Assembly: GCA_002694035.1 (NCBI GenBank)
Contig: NZKY01000045.1
Location: 1 to 39,466, forward strand
Direction: 5' to 3'
Length of the DNA: 39,466 bases
DNA from: Opitutia bacterium
GTDB lineage: Bacteria > Verrucomicrobiota > Verrucomicrobiia > Opitutales > Seribacteraceae
Shown in pieces: positions 19,801-30,196 of this stretch. Every line of letters begins with the position of its first letter. Position 1 is the first letter of the stretch. A model generated the notes under the pieces. It was not told the DNA's origin, did no database searches, and saw only the letters and a list, made by a program, of their open reading frames with translations. The position numbers and the translations under genes were made by a program.

Positions 19801-20347
19801 TCCTTTCTCACAGACTCCTGAACCCGCTTCTGAATTCGAAAACTCGGGACAAGTTCCACAAAGTGAGCAAACACCGAATGAACCATCAGGTGGCGAACAA
19901 ACTGGTGAAGCAAACCTTCCCGGAGACTCAAGTGAAAAACCTGGTGAGCAAATTCCAGGCTCAGGGCCAGGTACTGGTGGACTTACCAGCTTTTCTTCCA
20001 TTGCCAACCCAAGCGATGCCATGGCTATGGCATTACAGTCTTTACAACTGGCAACCGAAGCACATTCACAGGCAATGTCTCAGAAACGAACCAACATCAT
20101 GATGTCAGACGGTAAGGGTAACCAATTAAATTCTACGGATAATCAATATCAGGTAACCCCAGTCGCTGAGGTCGGAGAGTTGCCCGAATACGAAGAGCAA
20201 AATGAGGAAGACTGGGGAAAACTTCCACCAAAACTGGCGAAAGATCTGATGGAAGCAAAAAGAGAGAATGTTTCAGAAAATTATCGAAGTCAGGTGCAGG
20301 CATATTTTCAAGCGATGTCTAAAAAAGCAAGAACCATAAAAAAATGA
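13874..20347 (+). CDS. Giant DUF4175-like membrane protein with very long acidic coiled-coil region
   Basis: 2157 aa; two N-terminal TM segments, 'SAKKLARLLEQSSPDLKEDLLSAVELG', long E/A/K/L/Q-rich coil, C-terminal 'DWGKLPPKLAKDLMEAKRENVSENYRSQVQAYFQAMSKKAR'. Confidence 0.8.
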   Translation: MNPELDPIIKSKLEDFRARRKNLIILRGLCSGILSFLGTFVLIALLDYLTQGRMSADLRSGLSLFGYLIVLGMVWRTCIGPLLQLPSAKKLARLLEQSSPDLKEDLLSAVELGITNDSSVDSDVFRKLVQKQASVKASKIDIKSILPLGRLKYWLRGTVTLIILTLGLLQIPDFGSDLKLLMQRAIVPGSNLPPLTLYDVRILAPDENVTRTPSNEPLRFVTLIKPKKEGLTFKEISLETKSLKESKNVPLSKRNDERFFVDYNVGNQKFEYRILVDNAPQTEWRNMDVGSRPYVKNFQKNFQYPEYSELEPLQLTEGHGDLEAWEGTTVDLALITNQPVQSGKLEFQWVEKPKEVRDLKPETEDNILQTSIRMTHPGTYRVRNLIDQKLGWEGRPSSLFEITVKPDLAPSVKWVKPTERKLLVAPNDLLSFSALAEDDLGLARIEYLIQKNKGKWQAFAIPGLIDPRGQVASAISFDLDLLLHNLKPGTQASLKLRTQDLKGLRAETEIIELSIVSRDFDLSNLHLLEKKAKVLENLDRIKTESVQMQKNFQKSLREFQQDKQNKKYFLEKSNQAENEFLVTAENTYLDSLRYLVSMPRGADSFQLSQMAQMNGQIFHTMGTTWKKNMNDLEIYDDRNQARTKSNELAKKVLSKRISMAGNFRNVAQDLLNQHSETIGVSFLNSLHKRQKELIGNLEERKPLPFISRRQEVALGQWDPIAKTFSYSRDWAKSSTLKRIKSEQLKLVESLKNGKDDRKSIQKNILEWEKTIQNILRETRQKLASKSRESFRQKSEELFWNLNRNYLLWDKLGNKWKKLMNSKTDEFDKITHDLLGESDIVISETMMLSEVEQSRKDQNSLFVKDAGQTGRALIKIQQEIREIDTYQKIKFDEISKKSSELGQAFSLVQLQHHLIGTANQVLFFMRKENSKPASWKGAECARQWGRVEAIWKPILDSMYRMRISNEIVDIMKKLPNQPYRKNVIREMQNRLRNDKDIVKSMIQDADLVFKDLQQIISLLKDDILEARSFINQIAPSIPELARELAKETAQQKENIQKIQNDNNQSFSEKKEELTALKLEQEEIGNSIENFAQALRQEANIQNLLDDEGREIARDSDDAAALVEETEVEIEDNFKKVTESNDSEEIESLSEETIASQEELIEELNLIANHFEKLKDQESVAETRAELRELEENLEIAEEIEEQYAQAERLADLAKLAPEELLKELEEELEQNQAMQRELSDLAQETAEDAKEQLKEALTEEEALIDKLEKENKGIQEEKQKLAKELEKIAKETQKLAEQKIETLKKEAEKAEIEKVEDKSNELIDSLIEEALKVEDVAKKKPDTQKLKDSAKELAESLNQTSEELNELAKELEKQAEHTPESAQAEAEELEEVAQKAEKFADSLQENTDQKKEEAQQAQQESLRKEMEAEQKKDNLNKASQELAKAEEIASELPDDPNNRQNLEDSKKEFAEELEAFKNAEEERKEAEIKADNLEELAKKSEAASNKATQEAQEKREQAEQAKKIADAFTNEEDQELISQASENGSELASEAALQAQDLQQRAEEIAEALDQLTENAEGNEELLSEALQKQNELAEDIFETSQDLARAARHEERLDNEEVSNLLDDLAENSKETALNEIPETGQAIENQALANELENLAEAAKDLAGELEETNPQGDQGIADQLTAGAEQAENALEDQPSFSELKKEAETFTEQANLAEEQLEQLAQSLAAEAKSAQEKADDSTSDTNQAKTEMEQALEDAKHAEELAQKLDDAANKATQEMETGNATQQDVNDAVEAAEKAAKEAAQLSSLAEKASEDFEDIQEQATLDQQAAETAMQESKQAAEQAESAANLANSAEELLEEFSNPFSSELTDSQLPGAVISLNEVGDSLEQQLDALEQLQSGEPLNSNNLNSNPNIEEESSFDSSISEPTNPTTEQSGYSENPFQINTPFSDPEVSEVLAQTLDSLDQAVFENENPFSQTPEPASEFENSGQVPQSEQTPNEPSGGEQTGEANLPGDSSEKPGEQIPGSGPGTGGLTSFSSIANPSDAMAMALQSLQLATEAHSQAMSQKRTNIMMSDGKGNQLNSTDNQYQVTPVAEVGELPEYEEQNEEDWGKLPPKLAKDLMEAKRENVSENYRSQVQAYFQAMSKKARTIKK
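16320..16351. repeat. Exact tandem 16-bp direct repeat (AAAAACTGATGAATTC x2)
   Basis: Two contiguous identical copies read directly in the sequence, inside the giant CDS. Confidence 0.9.
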
Positions 20348-21459
20348 CCAGCACTTTCACATTTCCCAATTTTCTATATAAATTTCTTTATGTAGTATCA
20401 GTATTTATATTCTGTGAGGCTGTTCTGGGACAACCTACTGTAACTAAGGATTCTGTTGAATGGAAAAATCCTTTCAAACCGGATGAAGTCGATAAAGCAA
20501 TCGAGTCCGGTATTGAATTCCTTTTAAGTAATCAAAAAGACAATGGCGCTATCTATGACCGTGGGAACCCCACAGCGATTACTGCACTATCATTAATGTC
20601 ACTTGCAGCCGTTGGACATCTACCTATTCATCCAAATGAAAAAGGGAAAGCAATGGCCAAGGCTCTCGATTATATTTTATTGGATAAAAATCAGAATGAA
20701 ATGGGCTATTTTGGCAAAGATGGTGGTCGCATGTACGGTCATGGCATTGTTACCCTTACTCTGGCAGAAATGTTGGGAATGGGAATGGATGAAGAGTCGG
20801 ACAAAGCAATCAGAGAAAAATGTCAGATGGCAATCGATTTAATACTTAGATCTCAAAAAATTCCAAAAAATCAAGCTCAGCAGGGAGGATGGAGATATAG
20901 TCCGGACTCTAAGGATGCCGATTTATCCGTGACTATTTGGCAACTTATGGCTTTACGATCGGCTAAAAACTCTGGACTCGATGTTCCAGCTTCTTCCATC
21001 ACGGAAGCGATTGAATACTTAAAGCGTTCTTATAAATCAAAAGTGGATGCACAGGGAAGTCCTATCGATAAAAAATCTGGATTTGCCTACCAACCCGGTG
21101 GGCATCCTGAATATACCACTACGGCAGCAGGTTTATTAGCCATGCAGGTCTGCGGACAATATGAATCACCGTTTGTCTTAGGTGCAGCAGACTGGCTTCT
21201 TGATAATGCTCCCAAAACCAATCGAAAGTTTTTCTTCTATGGAACTTACTACTATGCACAAGCAATGTACCAACGCGGCGAGGAACATGCGGACATAGCA
21301 AGAGGTTTAGTCGAAGAAATTCTACTTCCCATGCAAAAAGAAAATGGTGCCTGGCAAGGAGGTGGTTCCGAGTCAGGAGCCGGTGAGGTATATTGTTCTT
21401 CTATGGCCATGCTGGCACTTGCAGTGAAATATCATTACCTGCCGATCTATCAACGTTGA
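20344..21459 (+). CDS. Secreted alpha/alpha-toroid (prenyltransferase / squalene-hopene cyclase-like repeat) protein
   Basis: 371 aa; hydrophobic N-term, repeats 'AIESGIEFLLSNQKDNGAI', 'MYGHGIVTLTLAEMLGM', 'GGWRYSPDSKDADLSVTIWQLMALRSAKN', 'YYYAQAMYQRG', 'NGAWQGGGSESGAGEVYCSSMAMLALAV'. ATGA overlap with upstream gene. Confidence 0.85.
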   Translation: MTSTFTFPNFLYKFLYVVSVFIFCEAVLGQPTVTKDSVEWKNPFKPDEVDKAIESGIEFLLSNQKDNGAIYDRGNPTAITALSLMSLAAVGHLPIHPNEKGKAMAKALDYILLDKNQNEMGYFGKDGGRMYGHGIVTLTLAEMLGMGMDEESDKAIREKCQMAIDLILRSQKIPKNQAQQGGWRYSPDSKDADLSVTIWQLMALRSAKNSGLDVPASSITEAIEYLKRSYKSKVDAQGSPIDKKSGFAYQPGGHPEYTTTAAGLLAMQVCGQYESPFVLGAADWLLDNAPKTNRKFFFYGTYYYAQAMYQRGEEHADIARGLVEEILLPMQKENGAWQGGGSESGAGEVYCSSMAMLALAVKYHYLPIYQR

Positions 21460-21478
21460 GCTAAAAAAGATTAAAATA

Positions 21479-22312
21479 TTATGTATTAAGTCCGTAAACC
21501 TGAGTAGCAACTTCTCCTTCGATTAATCTCTGCTCATCTTTACTTAGTCGAGAAATAAATTCTCGAAAAACATCAACCCAAGCACAGTATTCGACAGCCA
21601 GTCTTGCAACCGGCCAATCAGAACCAAACATTAATCGGTTAGAGCCAAATGCTTCCAGTGCAATTTCCATATACGGTAAAATATCACTGTCATCCCAATC
21701 CTTCCAACTTGCTTCAGTAACAATACCGGAAATTTTACACCAAACATTTTCACGCTTTGCGATCTCGTAGATTTGGGACTTCCATGGTTCCATCATACCA
21801 TCTTTTATCCTCGGCTTAGCTATATGGTCTAAAACAAAAATTTGATTAGGATGTTGATCAACAAATTCTATGGATGCAGATAATTGTCTTTCGTAAATTA
21901 AAATATCGTAAATTAAATTAAACTCATGGAGTAAAGAAATGCCTTTGTTGAAATTTTCTCCCAAAATGAATCGGTTATCTGGTTCATCCTGTACAACATG
22001 ACGAACTCCTTTAAATAAATTATTCGAAGAATAAAATTCGAGTTGTGATTTTACATCGTGGTTAGAAAGAGGGAGCCATCCGACAACCCCTTTGATAAAA
22101 TCGAACTTTTCTGCGTGACTAAGTAAAATATCTGTCTCCTTTAAAGTTTGTGAAGCCTGTACAGATACCACACCATCAATTCCTGAATGATTAATTTCTT
22201 TTTCCAACTCGTTTGGACCGTAATCTTTTTTTAGAATGTCCATATTTTCATTCATCCATGAATATTCAATGGGGTCGTACTTCCAGAAGTGATGATGGGA
22301 ATCAATTTTCAT
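21479..22312 (-). CDS. Amidohydrolase (amidohydrolase_2, L-fuconolactonase-like)
   Basis: 277 aa; 'MKIDSHHHFWKYDPIEYSWM', 'VLDHIAKPRIKDG', 'CKISGIVTEA', 'NRLMFGSDWPVA'. Confidence 0.85.
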   Translation of the reverse strand: MKIDSHHHFWKYDPIEYSWMNENMDILKKDYGPNELEKEINHSGIDGVVSVQASQTLKETDILLSHAEKFDFIKGVVGWLPLSNHDVKSQLEFYSSNNLFKGVRHVVQDEPDNRFILGENFNKGISLLHEFNLIYDILIYERQLSASIEFVDQHPNQIFVLDHIAKPRIKDGMMEPWKSQIYEIAKRENVWCKISGIVTEASWKDWDDSDILPYMEIALEAFGSNRLMFGSDWPVARLAVEYCAWVDVFREFISRLSKDEQRLIEGEVATQVYGLNT

Positions 22313-23361
22313 TATATTTTTGGAGGTTTAGATCTATTCTTCATTTCATTGAGCAAAATATTCCAGTTTTTTTGGGCAAGGTTGGCTTTCATTTTTCGAT
22401 AACCAACTCCATATGCAAGGCTGGTATTATTTTGTAAATTATCTAGAAGTACGGAAGCAAGCTTGCTCTTTTCTTTTTTCAAAACTTCAGAGGAGACCAA
22501 ATTACAAAAACCTTCAATAACAGGTGGGCTTGATTCTATAAATCGTTCGTTTAACCAGACATGTGCAAATTCATGTGCTAAAACAGACTCGCATTCGATA
22601 TAAGGAAGACCGTAAAGAACATATATTGTATGATCGAAACTCGTACCAGGATTTTTTCCCCCTTTTGTAATTTTATATTTCGTAAGAGTAAGTCCCCTTA
22701 AATTTCCTGTCGCATTAATTTTTAAAGCTTCTTGGTCCAATAGTCTTCGATCAACCAGTCGTATAGTGAGCTTACCAATCGGTTTTTTAAGTCCTATCTG
22801 CAGGAGAGTTTTCCATACTCTACTTTCCACTTCATTCAAGATTGATTTTTCAAATACACCATCATGAAAACAGGATGAACAACTCATCCTGCCATCCGTA
22901 AAAAATTGCTTTGGATTAGCATTTTTTTTGACAAAGATTTTTGAACATGTTCCACAAACTCCAGTTGATTGAAAATGTTTAACATGAACCATTCCATTCC
23001 AGGCATCTCTACGGAATTGATCACCACCCTTAAAGCCCGAATGACAAACCATGCACTTAAAACAGCCAATGTGGTATTTCACACCGCTCGCCTCAATTGT
23101 CCTTGTTCCCAAAGTTTTTTTACAGACAGGACAACGGGGTACTGATCTCCATTTACGCACATATTCCTGATCTGCTGTGACAAAGCGCGACAAAGAAAAA
23201 TGGTATTCTCTACCTTTTATTTTTAAACCAATCCGATCACCCAGCACTTCAAAAAGCTCACCTTCTGATTGTATCCCGTTTTTAGTTGTCCAAACCCGAG
23301 CAATAAGTGCTGTGGCAAAAGCAAGAAAAAGAACAAATATTCGGGTCCAAAAATAGACCAT
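22312..23361 (-). CDS. SHD1 - LIM zinc finger - DA1-like metallopeptidase, predicted exported
   Basis: 349 aa; N-terminal hydrophobic segment; SHD1-like 'ARVWTTKNGIQSEGELFEVLGDRIGLKIKGREYHFSLSRFVTADQEYV'; LIM pattern C-x2-C-x16-H-x2-C-x2-C-x2-C; 'TIYVLYGLPYIECESVLAHEFAHVWLNERF...VIEGFCNLVSSEV' matching the plant DA1 peptidase pattern (HExxH plus downstream E). Confidence 0.85.
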   Translation of the reverse strand: MVYFWTRIFVLFLAFATALIARVWTTKNGIQSEGELFEVLGDRIGLKIKGREYHFSLSRFVTADQEYVRKWRSVPRCPVCKKTLGTRTIEASGVKYHIGCFKCMVCHSGFKGGDQFRRDAWNGMVHVKHFQSTGVCGTCSKIFVKKNANPKQFFTDGRMSCSSCFHDGVFEKSILNEVESRVWKTLLQIGLKKPIGKLTIRLVDRRLLDQEALKINATGNLRGLTLTKYKITKGGKNPGTSFDHTIYVLYGLPYIECESVLAHEFAHVWLNERFIESSPPVIEGFCNLVSSEVLKKEKSKLASVLLDNLQNNTSLAYGVGYRKMKANLAQKNWNILLNEMKNRSKPPKI

Positions 23362-23367
23362 ATTCCA

Positions 23368-24783
23368 TTAAGAAGTTAGAATCGAAGTCCAATGGTTCAA
23401 TCTAGTATTGATCTCATTGGGACCAGGCATACCTGGTTTTTCCCTCTTTTTGAATGCTCTTGATAAATCAAAAACTTCGCGCCAGTCATCTCCCAAATGA
23501 GGGCAAATTTTGAGTGCCTCTTCTTGGTCCAAATTGGGAAGCAGTACTTTTTTCTTTTCAGAAAGTGAAACAAGTTCCCCGATGAAATGATGGGCGGTTC
23601 GAAAAGGAACCCCACGCTCAACCAGATAATCAGCTAAATCAGTTGCCAAAAGAAGGGGATCAGATGCAGCTTTCCTGCAGTTCTTTTCATTAAAGCTTGA
23701 AGCTTTGAGAGATTCAGTAACCACAGCCAAACATATACTTAACTGATCAAGTGAATCGAATACAGGCGGCTTATCCTCCTGCAAATCTCGATTGTAAGTC
23801 AGAGGAAGTCCTTTAATTGCAACACAGAGATTTTGTAAATTACCAATAATTCGGCCCGTTTTTCCTCGAATTAATTCGTATGAATCAGGATTTTTTTTCT
23901 GAGGCATTAATGAAGATCCAGTAGTGAAGGAATCAGGTAAATTAATAAATCCAAACTCTGAGGAATTCCACAATATGATATCCTCGGACATACGAGAAAG
24001 ATGCAAAGATGTGGTAACGCACGCCATTGAGAATTCGAGAAAAAGATCCCTGTCAGCAACTGCATCCATTCCATTCGGAGTAATTAAAGGCTTTCCATCC
24101 TCATTCACGAAACCAAGTTCTTTTGCAACAAATTCACGATCCAATGGTAATGTACTTCCAGCAATTGCCCCCGAACCTAGAGGACAGACATTGGCATGTT
24201 CTATAACTCGGGAAAACCTTTCGTGGTCTCGACCAAGTGCCTCAAGATGAGCAAGTAAATGATGACCTACCGTAACTGGTTGAGCCCTTTGTAAATGGGT
24301 ATAACCGGGAATCGGCAAATCTGAGTATTTTTTAGCTAAGTTAAGAATCGAAGACATAGCACCTTCCAAAGAAATTTTTAATTGAAAGCATGCATCCTTA
24401 AAAAATAGCCGCATATCCGTGGCCACTTGATCATTTCTGCTCCTTCCTGTGTGTAACTTATCAGCTGCTTTGGTTTTTTCCCGCAATGCCTGCTCAAGGT
24501 TCATGTGAACATCTTCAAGTTCAAGCTTCCAGGTGAATTGCGGTGATTTTATTTCCTCAATTAACTCATCAATTCCATTCTTGATTTCAATAAATTCGTC
24601 CTCACTAATAAGTCCAACATGAGCCAACATGGAGGCATGCCCAAGACTACCCTTTAAATCATAAGGTGCTAATCTTTTGTCAAAAGAAACGGACTCACCA
24701 AAAACTTGCATTAATGCATCGGGCTGCATTGAAAACCGACCACCCCAAGTCGCTTGTTTCTCATCTAATGCCATTACAGGCAT
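23368..24783 (-). CDS. argH: Argininosuccinate lyase
   Basis: 471 aa; 'TWGGRF', 'DVHMNLEQAL', 'HTGRSRNDQVATDMRLF', 'GSSLMPQKKNPD'. Start may be the second Met (MALDEKQ). Confidence 0.97.
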   Translation of the reverse strand: MPVMALDEKQATWGGRFSMQPDALMQVFGESVSFDKRLAPYDLKGSLGHASMLAHVGLISEDEFIEIKNGIDELIEEIKSPQFTWKLELEDVHMNLEQALREKTKAADKLHTGRSRNDQVATDMRLFFKDACFQLKISLEGAMSSILNLAKKYSDLPIPGYTHLQRAQPVTVGHHLLAHLEALGRDHERFSRVIEHANVCPLGSGAIAGSTLPLDREFVAKELGFVNEDGKPLITPNGMDAVADRDLFLEFSMACVTTSLHLSRMSEDIILWNSSEFGFINLPDSFTTGSSLMPQKKNPDSYELIRGKTGRIIGNLQNLCVAIKGLPLTYNRDLQEDKPPVFDSLDQLSICLAVVTESLKASSFNEKNCRKAASDPLLLATDLADYLVERGVPFRTAHHFIGELVSLSEKKKVLLPNLDQEEALKICPHLGDDWREVFDLSRAFKKREKPGMPGPNEINTRLNHWTSILTS

Positions 24784-24837
24784 TTTTCAAAGGAAGCAGA
24801 TTCCCGCAATCAAAAACCAATCAAATGTATTATACTT

Positions 24838-25590
24838 TTATGAGAAAAACTTTTTGATCTTAGCTTTTGCGTGATCGCGATTTAATTTTGCGATGTAATC
24901 AAGGGAAATATCCTTCGGACAAGCAGCGGAACATTCACCGTAATTTCTACAATTTCCAAAACCGGCTTCATCCATTGCGGATACCATGGCGAGAACCCGT
25001 TTATCTTTTTCTGCTTGGCCCTGAGGTAATAAGTTCAGATGACCAGCTTTGGCGGAAGTAAAGAGCATAGCTGATGCATTTTTACAAGACGCAACACATG
25101 CACCACAACCTATACAAGCAGCAGCATCCATTGCCTTATCTGAATCACTTTTAGCAACGGGTAAAGCATTTCCATCGGGAGCACTACCTGTTCTAACTGT
25201 TATAAAACCCCCAGCTTGTGTAATTCGATCAAAGGCGGAACGATCTACTACCAAGTCACGGACAACCGGAAAGGCCTTGGCTCGAAATGGTTCGATGGTA
25301 ATGGTTTCACCATCGCGAAATTTTCTCATGTGAAGCTGACAGGTCGTTGTCGAATCCTCGGGACCATGTGCATAACCGTTTATAGTAAGCGAACAGGTAC
25401 CACAAATTCCCTCCCTGCAATCATGATCAAACAACACTGGTTCTATTCCCTGGCTCAAGAGCTGCTCATTAAGCTGATCCATCATTTCTAAAAATGAAGA
25501 ATCTTCCGAAACCCCATCTAACTCATAATTCTCAAATCGACCATCCGAATCGTTACCGTCTTGCCTCCAAACCTTTAATGTCAATTTCAT
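24838..25590 (-). CDS. sdhB: Succinate dehydrogenase / fumarate reductase iron-sulfur subunit
   Basis: 250 aa; '[15 protein letters not shown]', '[19 protein letters not shown]', '[26 protein letters not shown]'. Confidence 0.97.
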   Translation of the reverse strand: MKLTLKVWRQDGNDSDGRFENYELDGVSEDSSFLEMMDQLNEQLLSQGIEPVLFDHDCREGICGTCSLTINGYAHGPEDSTTTCQLHMRKFRDGETITIEPFRAKAFPVVRDLVVDRSAFDRITQAGGFITVRTGSAPDGNALPVAKSDSDKAMDAAACIGCGACVASCKNASAMLFTSAKAGHLNLLPQGQAEKDKRVLAMVSAMDEAGFGNCRNYGECSAACPKDISLDYIAKLNRDHAKAKIKKFFS

Positions 25591-25599
25591 AAAAAATGA

Positions 25600-27516
25600 T
25601 TATTTATAACTTCTTACGGCAAGTTTGACATTCTCATACTTTAATTCTTCCTGATGCCTAGCAGGAACACTTCCATCTCCTTTATATTCCCAAACAGCAG
25701 CATGGGCGAAATTTTCATCGTCTCTTGTCGCTTCTCCTTCTTCAGTCTGAAATTCTTCACGGAAATGTCCTCCACAAGACTCATTTCTTTCTAGTGCATC
25801 TCGACATAATAATTCACCGAAGTCCAAAAAGTCGCGAACGCGCCCTGCTCTTTCGAGCTCAGCATTTAAGTTACTGGAATTTCCAGGAACAAGAAGGTTT
25901 TTTTCAAAATCATCTCTTAAGTCTTGTATTTGCCCAATCGCTTTCTCAAGCCCGGGAGCATTCCTCGCCATACCGGCAGATTCCCACATAATTTGACCGA
26001 GTTGCTTATGATAGGAGCGAGAAGAACGATTTCCTTTGCAGGATGTTAAAAGATCGATTCTTTGTCTGACAGACTCCATTACCTCTTTGACCTCGGATGA
26101 ATCAGGACTAATTGAACCGGCACCCGTACTCGCAAGGTAATCGCCAATGGTGTATGGAATTACAAAATATCCATCACTCAAACCCTGCATGAGAGCACTT
26201 GCCCCCAATCTGTTTGCTCCATGATCTGAGAAGTTTGCTTCACCTAATGCAAAACAGCCAGGAATTGTAGTCATCAAATTATAGTCAACCCAAAGCCCAC
26301 CCATAGTATAATGAATAGCTGGATAAATTCTCATCGGTCTTTTATAAGCATTTTCACCGGTAATCCTTTCATACATCTGAAAAAGATTACCGTATCTCTC
26401 ACGAATGGTGGATTCACCAAGACGAGATATTGAATCAGCGAAGTCCAAATAAACTCCACGACCACCAGGACCAACTCCACGTCCTTCATCACATGCCTCT
26501 TTTGCAGAACGACTAGAAATGTCTCGTGGTGCAAGATTACCAAAACTTGGATACTTTCTCTCTAGGTAGTAATCCCGATCATTTTCTGAAATTTCATTCG
26601 GGTCCTTATTACAATCTTCAGGATTTTTAGGAACCCATACCCGACCATCGTTTCTCAGAGATTCGGACATCAAAGTTAGCTTTGATTGATGATCACCTGA
26701 AACAGGAATGCAAGTTGGGTGAATCTGGGTGAAACAAGGATTCGCAAATCCTGCTCCTCGTCGGTAAGCTCGGTATGTGGCTGTTACATTACAACCTATT
26801 GCGTTTGTTGATAAATAATATACATTTCCGTAACCACCGGTACACAGCAACACAGCATCAGCAGTCCAAGCCTTGATTTCACCTGTTGCTAAGTTACGGG
26901 TTATAATTCCCTTTGCATGTCCATCCACTACCACAAGATCCAACATCTCGCTTCTTGTGTGCATTTTTACCTGACCAGCAGAAATTTGTCGACTCAATGC
27001 ACTGTAGGCACCCAAGAGTAATTGCTGACCGGTTTGGCCTCTGGCATAAAAAGTTCTGCTCACCTGAGCTCCACCAAAAGAACGATTTGCAAGTAAGCCT
27101 CCGTACTCTCTAGCAAAAGGAACTCCTTGAGCAACACACTGATCGATAATATTAGTGCTGTTTTGAGCAAGACGATAAACATTTGCTTCTCTTGATCGAA
27201 AATCTCCTCCTTTAACAGTGTCGTAAAATAACCGGTATATACTGTCACCGTCATTTTGATAATTCTTGGCGGCGTTAATGCCACCCTGTGCTGCAATTGA
27301 ATGTGCCCTTCTGGGCGAATCCTGGTAGCAGAAACAATCAACATGGTATCCTAATTCACCAAGGGTTGCAGCAGCTGAACCACCTGCCAACCCAGAACCA
27401 ACCACAATGATACGAAATTTTCTTTTATTAGCTGGATTAACTAATTTCGAAGAGAACCGATGATTGTCCCATTTATCTGAAATTGGTCCTTCGGGAATTT
27501 TAGAGTTAAGATTCAT
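25600..27516 (-). CDS. sdhA: Succinate dehydrogenase / fumarate reductase flavoprotein subunit
   Basis: 638 aa; '[49 protein letters not shown]', '[45 protein letters not shown]'. Confidence 0.97.
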   Translation of the reverse strand: MNLNSKIPEGPISDKWDNHRFSSKLVNPANKRKFRIIVVGSGLAGGSAAATLGELGYHVDCFCYQDSPRRAHSIAAQGGINAAKNYQNDGDSIYRLFYDTVKGGDFRSREANVYRLAQNSTNIIDQCVAQGVPFAREYGGLLANRSFGGAQVSRTFYARGQTGQQLLLGAYSALSRQISAGQVKMHTRSEMLDLVVVDGHAKGIITRNLATGEIKAWTADAVLLCTGGYGNVYYLSTNAIGCNVTATYRAYRRGAGFANPCFTQIHPTCIPVSGDHQSKLTLMSESLRNDGRVWVPKNPEDCNKDPNEISENDRDYYLERKYPSFGNLAPRDISSRSAKEACDEGRGVGPGGRGVYLDFADSISRLGESTIRERYGNLFQMYERITGENAYKRPMRIYPAIHYTMGGLWVDYNLMTTIPGCFALGEANFSDHGANRLGASALMQGLSDGYFVIPYTIGDYLASTGAGSISPDSSEVKEVMESVRQRIDLLTSCKGNRSSRSYHKQLGQIMWESAGMARNAPGLEKAIGQIQDLRDDFEKNLLVPGNSSNLNAELERAGRVRDFLDFGELLCRDALERNESCGGHFREEFQTEEGEATRDDENFAHAAVWEYKGDGSVPARHQEELKYENVKLAVRSYK

Positions 27517-28265
27517 TTTTTTGAATGTTTAGGGGTTGGTTCCTCCATAGATGGGGGGAAAAAAGTTGAGTCATACGATTCGAAAATCTGATATTTTTGA
27601 GCCATAACGCTTAGAGGAACGATAGAAAATCCAGCAAAAATGATCCAAGCATAAGCTACGGATAAAAGGTCTAATTTTTTCCTCCATGATTCTGATCTTA
27701 TACCCAGAGATTGAAAAACACTCGAGAACCCATGAGCCAAGTGCCGGCATAATAGAAACATTGCAACTATATAAAAAACGGAAACAAAGTCATTTTTGAA
27801 ACCAGAGATGATCATGGAAAAAGCGTCGTGAATTTCTCTTTCATCCGGGGAACCAACTGTTGTCATCATTTCAGAGTATTCCGGATAGATTAATCGTATG
27901 GTAAAATGTAAGAGATGAAAAACTACAAAAGCTAAAATTATCGAACCAGTTAATCCCATTCTTAACGAGGACCAACCTGCACGCTTTGTAATTTCGATAT
28001 CGTTAGTATTCGGTCTAGCCGCTTTATTTTCCATTATCAATGAATATGCCGTCCATGCATGGATGAGAATAGCGGAAAGAAGAATAAGTCTGGAACCCCA
28101 TAGAACAAACCAAGGAAGTGATTGAAGGGAGTGAGCATAGGAGTTGATTTGTTCTTGTCCGGCAAAAACTTGGAGGTTACCTGCCATGTGCACAAGGACA
28201 AAACCCACAAGCACAATACCAGATAGTGCCATGAGATACTTCTTCCCAAGTGATGATGAAAACAT
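27513..28265 (-). CDS. sdhC: Succinate dehydrogenase cytochrome b subunit (single fused membrane anchor type)
   Basis: 250 aa polytopic; '[19 protein letters not shown]', '[12 protein letters not shown]', '[17 protein letters not shown]'; overlaps sdhA start. Confidence 0.93.
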   Translation of the reverse strand: MFSSSLGKKYLMALSGIVLVGFVLVHMAGNLQVFAGQEQINSYAHSLQSLPWFVLWGSRLILLSAILIHAWTAYSLIMENKAARPNTNDIEITKRAGWSSLRMGLTGSIILAFVVFHLLHFTIRLIYPEYSEMMTTVGSPDEREIHDAFSMIISGFKNDFVSVFYIVAMFLLCRHLAHGFSSVFQSLGIRSESWRKKLDLLSVAYAWIIFAGFSIVPLSVMAQKYQIFESYDSTFFPPSMEEPTPKHSKK

Positions 28266-28391
28266 AGAATTAATTTATTTTAGATTATGATTAGAGCAAA
28301 CCAAAGAAAACGATGTTTGGACAATTTGAAACATTCGGATTTTCTATTAGAAGAAATAATTGTAATTCGGCAAGAACCTTTAGGTATTTTC

Positions 28392-28405
28392 ACTTTTATA
28401 AAAGT
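28392..28405. promoter_or_regulatory. Perfect 14-bp palindrome in the sdhC / pyrG divergent intergenic region
   Basis: ACTTTTATAAAAGT is its own reverse complement. Confidence 0.3.
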
Positions 28406-28456
28406 ACTTATTTTTAAAAACTTTGTTGCCAGAAATTATTCTTAGGTTTCTTGTAG

Positions 28457-30103
<1,647 letters not shown>

Positions 30104-30196
30104 CTCAAAGTATTTTTTTCTTTTGGAAACAGAAAATATCTATTATTTTATCGCACCCAAGAGATTTCTTAAACTGTTAGTTTGTAACTGCTTAGG

